DNA of 24,636 nt from JOPF133 sp035505095 (GTDB taxonomy: Bacteria; Acidobacteriota; Terriglobia; Bryobacterales; Bryobacteraceae): assembly GCA_035505095.1 (NCBI GenBank), contig DATJRE010000553.1, positions 1-24,636 of the forward strand, written 5' to 3'. Shown here in pieces: positions 22,788 through 24,636 of this stretch. The number at the start of each line of letters is the position of its first letter. Positions within the stretch are counted from its first letter, which is position 1. The translations under genes and the position numbers were made by a program. The notes under the pieces are model-generated. The model was not told where the DNA came from. It ran no database searches and was given only the letters and a program-made list of their open reading frames with translations.

Positions 22788-23278
22788 TCGCTCGAGACCT
22801 CCGGTGCGGCGGGTTCGCTGCGGGCGTAGCTGCCGGTGTTGGCCTGGTCGAGGTTGTCGAGCAGAGTTTGCAGTTTGAACTCGGTGACCCGCTGGGCATC
22901 TACCAGACTGGCCACTTTGGCCTCCAGGCTGAGATGGGCGTCGGTGAGAGCCTGCTGGGATTTGAGCAATTGCTGGTAGGCGTCCACGATCCATTGCTGG
23001 GAGTCGGCGATGCGTTGCTGGGCTTCCAGGATGGGCTGTTGGGACTCCACGATGCGGCGTTGGGAGTCCACGATCCACTGATGCGAATCGAGGATGCGTT
23101 GCTGGGAATCCACGATGCGCTGCTGGGTATCGACCACGCGCTGATGGGAATCGACCAGGCGGCGCTGGGACTCGGCCAGGGCTTCCAGGTGAGTGGCCAA
23201 TTTGGCCTGGTTACCGGCCAGGAATTGCAGGGTCGATTCGATATCCACAGGCTGCGTTGAATCCTCAGGCATGGCCAT
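22784..23278 (-). CDS. Heptad-repeat coiled-coil protein, hypothetical
   Basis: A 164-residue protein of unknown function. Residues 40-109 are ten consecutive seven-residue units close to R-I-V-D-S-Q-Q (for example RVVDTQQ, RIVDSQQ, RILDSHQ, WIVDSQR, RIVESQQ). Hydrophobic residues occupy two neighbouring positions and Ser/Thr/Ala a third, so the whole stretch should be one long helix. The C-terminal motif VTEFKLQTLLDNLDQ is shared with the preceding small gene (VTELKAQSFIDNLNQ). No signal or membrane segment is seen. ATG 23278 overlaps the previous stop by 14 bases; ATG 23272 is an alternative. Likely a rod or scaffold protein, by inference only. Confidence 0.75.
   Translation of the reverse strand: MAMPEDSTQPVDIESTLQFLAGNQAKLATHLEALAESQRRLVDSHQRVVDTQQRIVDSQQRILDSHQWIVDSQRRIVESQQPILEAQQRIADSQQWIVDAYQQLLKSQQALTDAHLSLEAKVASLVDAQRVTEFKLQTLLDNLDQANTGSYARSEPAAPEVSSE
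22952..23161 (-). repeat. Ten tandem 21-bp units encoding the heptads
   Basis: Ten 21-bp coding units, 210 bp in total, encode the heptads of the coiled-coil protein. Units recur as variants of CTGGGAATCCACGATGCG on the plus strand. The bases have diverged more than the residues, which points to selection on the protein rather than very recent expansion. Confidence 0.8.
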
Positions 23279-23501
23279 TGCGGCCCTGGTTGAGATTGTC
23301 GATGAAGGACTGCGCCTTCAGTTCAGTGACCATCTGGACTTCGCCGAGGCTTTTAAGGGACGCCTCGACAGCTTCAATGCGGCGATTGGTATCCGCTCCG
23401 GATTGCTCGAAGGCGGTCACGGCGCGGCCGACGATGCCCGTCAGCCGGTTCAGCCGCTCGCCCAGAACCCGAACGTGCGCCGTCATGTGGGCTTGGCTCA
23501 T
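23265..23501 (-). CDS. Small hypothetical protein paralogous to the heptad protein's C-terminus
   Basis: A 78-residue protein without an assigned family. The N-terminal half is helical (VRVLGERLNRLTGIVGRAV), and RRIEAVEASLKSLGEVQ may form a short coil. It ends with VTELKAQSFIDNLNQGRNG, matching VTEFKLQTLLDNLDQANTG near the end of the next gene's product at 11 of 19 positions. Its ATG overlaps the rrf2 stop as ATGA, and its own end overlaps the following gene by 14 bases. The two could interact or have arisen by duplication followed by growth of the repeat rod. Confidence 0.7.
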   Translation of the reverse strand: MSQAHMTAHVRVLGERLNRLTGIVGRAVTAFEQSGADTNRRIEAVEASLKSLGEVQMVTELKAQSFIDNLNQGRNGHA

Positions 23502-23971
23502 TGCAGCAACTGGATTCCATTGGGGCCGGGGATGGAGCGCACCCAGGAGTTCATATCCTCTTCATTTTGAAGCAGATCGCGGAGGGTGGCCTTGCTCAGA
23601 ACCTGATCCACGGCGACCTGGACGGCGCGCCAGAGAGAGCGGACGGAGCAATCCACCGAGCGCGTGCAGATGGCGGCCTGGCCCGAGTGGCTATCGCAGA
23701 AATCGCTCTCGAAGAGGCGGCCGCCGAGGGCGTCGATGACGTCGCCAATGGTGATGGCCTCGGGCGGGCGCGAGAGGGTATACCCGCCCTCTTTGCCGCG
23801 GGCGGCTTTGACGAATCCGCCCTTGCGCAGGACCCGGAGGAGTTTGGCGGCATAGGCAGCGGAGACCCCCTCAGCGTGGCTGATCTCTGGGATGGTGAGT
23901 CCCTGGCCGGCAGCATAGGCCAAGCGGACCAGGCAGCGGAGGCCGTATTCTTCGTTGGAGGTGAGTTTCAT
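23498..23971 (-). CDS. Rrf2-family regulator, IscR-like
   Basis: A 157-residue winged-helix transcription factor. The opening MKLTSNEEYGLRCLVRLAY and the wing GGFVKAARGKEGGYTLSRP are typical of Rrf2. Three cysteines, C92, C102 and C108 (the latter two in ICTRSVDCS), followed by SLWRAV correspond to the cluster ligands C92, C98 and C104 of E. coli IscR, so it probably binds an Fe-S cluster, with somewhat wider spacing. It lies downstream of sufT, separated by repeat copy D, and likely senses cluster status. The GAGG five bases before ATG 23971 supports the start. Three hypothetical genes are coupled to its end. Confidence 0.92.
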   Translation of the reverse strand: MKLTSNEEYGLRCLVRLAYAAGQGLTIPEISHAEGVSAAYAAKLLRVLRKGGFVKAARGKEGGYTLSRPPEAITIGDVIDALGGRLFESDFCDSHSGQAAICTRSVDCSVRSLWRAVQVAVDQVLSKATLRDLLQNEEDMNSWVRSIPGPNGIQLLQ

Positions 23972-24003
23972 CGGGGCCTCGTGGAGTGGGTGGGGGCTGG
24001 GTG

Positions 24004-24234
24004 TTCACCGCGGAGACGCGAAGGGCCCGGAGAAAACCCGGAGGAAAAAAGAGCAATGCCTTCTCCGCGTAGCCTCTGTGATCGGGGTGCCCCTGGCTCG
24101 CCGAGAACTCCGCTCCCTCCGTGACCTTTTCTTACCCTGGGCCTTCTCCGCGCTTCCTCTGCGCCTCCGGTCCCAGGGGGCACCCTCCGCCCCAAGAACA
24201 CCGAAAGCAGTCCATGCGTGTGCTCCGCAGTGAA
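24004..24234. mobile_element. MITE-like palindromic repeat, copy D (231 bp)
   Basis: Begins TTCACCGCGGAG and ends CTCCGCAGTGAA (11 of 12 bases complementary). It is the same orientation and design as copy B, with the aligned internal block at 24106-24169 and the end block at 24193-24234, but about 57 bases shorter. It fills the gap between sufT (stop at 24243) and rrf2 (start 23971), ending 8 bases from the sufT stop. It may separate the two transcripts. Confidence 0.75.
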
Positions 24235-24242
24235 TCGGGGCT

Positions 24243-24575
24243 TCATCGGCGGAGCCTCCCGATGGGGATGATGTCTTCGATGCCCAGGGCCAGCTTGGCG
24301 GCTTCGGACATGCGGGATTTGGACCATGGCGGGTCGAAGGTGAGTTCGAGTTTGACGGACGAGATGCCGGGTATGGTGCGGACCGCGCGTTCCACTTCGG
24401 CGGGGAGGGAACCGGCGACGGGGCAGTTGGGTGCCGTCAAGGTCATACGGATGGCGGCTTGGCCGGCGTCGTTTACGGCAATGTCGTAGATTAGACCGAG
24501 CTCGTAAATGTTTACAGGCATCTCGGGATCGTAGACTTTGCGGAGCGCGGCGACGATTTGGTCCCGGAGAGTCAT
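24243..24575 (-). CDS. sufT: SufT-like MIP18/DUF59 Fe-S assembly protein
   Basis: A 110-residue DUF59 protein, a factor helping Fe-S cluster maturation. The family start VAALRKVYDPEMPVNIYELG, the motif TAPNCPVAGSLP with the conserved C51, and DPPW near residue 80 are all present. DUF59 proteins also occur as PaaD in phenylacetate degradation, but the Rrf2 neighbour and the preceding SufU-like end favour the SUF role. ATG 24575 overlaps the preceding stop as ATGA. Confidence 0.88.
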   Translation of the reverse strand: MTLRDQIVAALRKVYDPEMPVNIYELGLIYDIAVNDAGQAAIRMTLTAPNCPVAGSLPAEVERAVRTIPGISSVKLELTFDPPWSKSRMSEAAKLALGIEDIIPIGRLRR

Positions 24576-24636
24576 TCGGTGCTGACGGTCTCCTCCGCCG
24601 TTTCGTTGGTGAGCGCGGACTTCAGGGTGTGCCAGG
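24572..24636 (-). CDS. C-terminus of a probable SufU-like scaffold protein, partial
   Basis: Only the last 20 codons are inside the window, reading WHTLKSALTNETAEETVSTE before TGA. The W-x-x-L-x-x-A-L pattern fits the end of SufU-type Fe-S scaffold proteins, where it follows the last conserved cysteine, and the ATGA overlap with sufT fits a suf operon. With so little sequence the assignment leans on context. Confidence 0.5.
   Translation of the reverse strand, partial: WHTLKSALTNETAEETVSTE

Noticed and set aside
22455..23078. 207-codon minus frame with MDRGLPTPHRGVP-type repeats
   Set aside because: Its first half is the out-of-frame reading of the heptad repeats; only the part from ATG 22787 is plausible.
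22952..23161. CRISPR-like array
   Set aside because: The 21-bp units are in-frame coding heptads with no spacers.

Overview
The window looks like a core-genome segment of a GC-rich Gram-negative bacterium, most plausibly an Acidobacteriota of the Solibacter/Bryobacter type. That placement is an inference. It rests on the base composition, on LPS-export and Tat genes, on a large exported M14 peptidase, and on gene order (Trm112-like, GT9, msbA, yicC, gmk, rpoZ, coaBC, family-4 UDG; and phoH, ybeY, corC, era). I could not run a search to confirm it. Most genes are on the minus strand and many neighbours share ATGA, GTGA or TTGA start/stop overlaps, so they are probably translationally coupled.

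Layout, left to right. 1-807: metallo-beta-lactamase-fold hydrolase, cut by the window edge. 939-1014 (minus): tRNA-Ala(CGC), divergent from a SAM methyltransferase. 1827-3792 (minus): tatA, tatC and a small basic coiled-coil protein. 4036-7110 (plus): large secreted M14 peptidase with RGG-like glycine tracts. 7540-14349 (minus): Trm112-like, GT9 glycosyltransferase, MsbA-like ABC exporter, YicC, [repeat], Gmk, RpoZ, CoaBC, UDG. 14420-15085 (minus) KDPG-type aldolase, divergent from a PLP aminotransferase at 15189-16349. 16373-16837 (minus) Nudix hydrolase, then a 563-bp gap holding a long repeat. 17401-22333 (minus): phoH, ybeY, corC, era, a BON protein and an SMP-30 protein. 22455-24636 (minus): end of a probable sufU, sufT, [repeat], an IscR-like Rrf2 regulator and three coupled hypothetical genes.

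The functions are mostly housekeeping: envelope biogenesis and export, nucleotide/CoA/transcription functions, rRNA and ribosome maturation, and Fe-S cluster assembly with its likely regulator.

The least explained material is of two kinds. First, a dispersed palindromic repeat family built from the octamer ACGCGGAG and its complement. It occurs four times here: as two related 231-288 bp elements with TTCACCGCGGAG-type terminal inverted repeats, as a hairpin between yicC and gmk, and inside the translated N-terminus of ybeY. Second, a three-gene cassette directly behind the Rrf2 gene. It encodes a protein with ten consecutive 7-residue repeats and a smaller neighbour that shares its C-terminal motif. 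Several genes also have a -10 box only 7-11 bases before the start codon, which suggests leaderless or near-leaderless transcripts.
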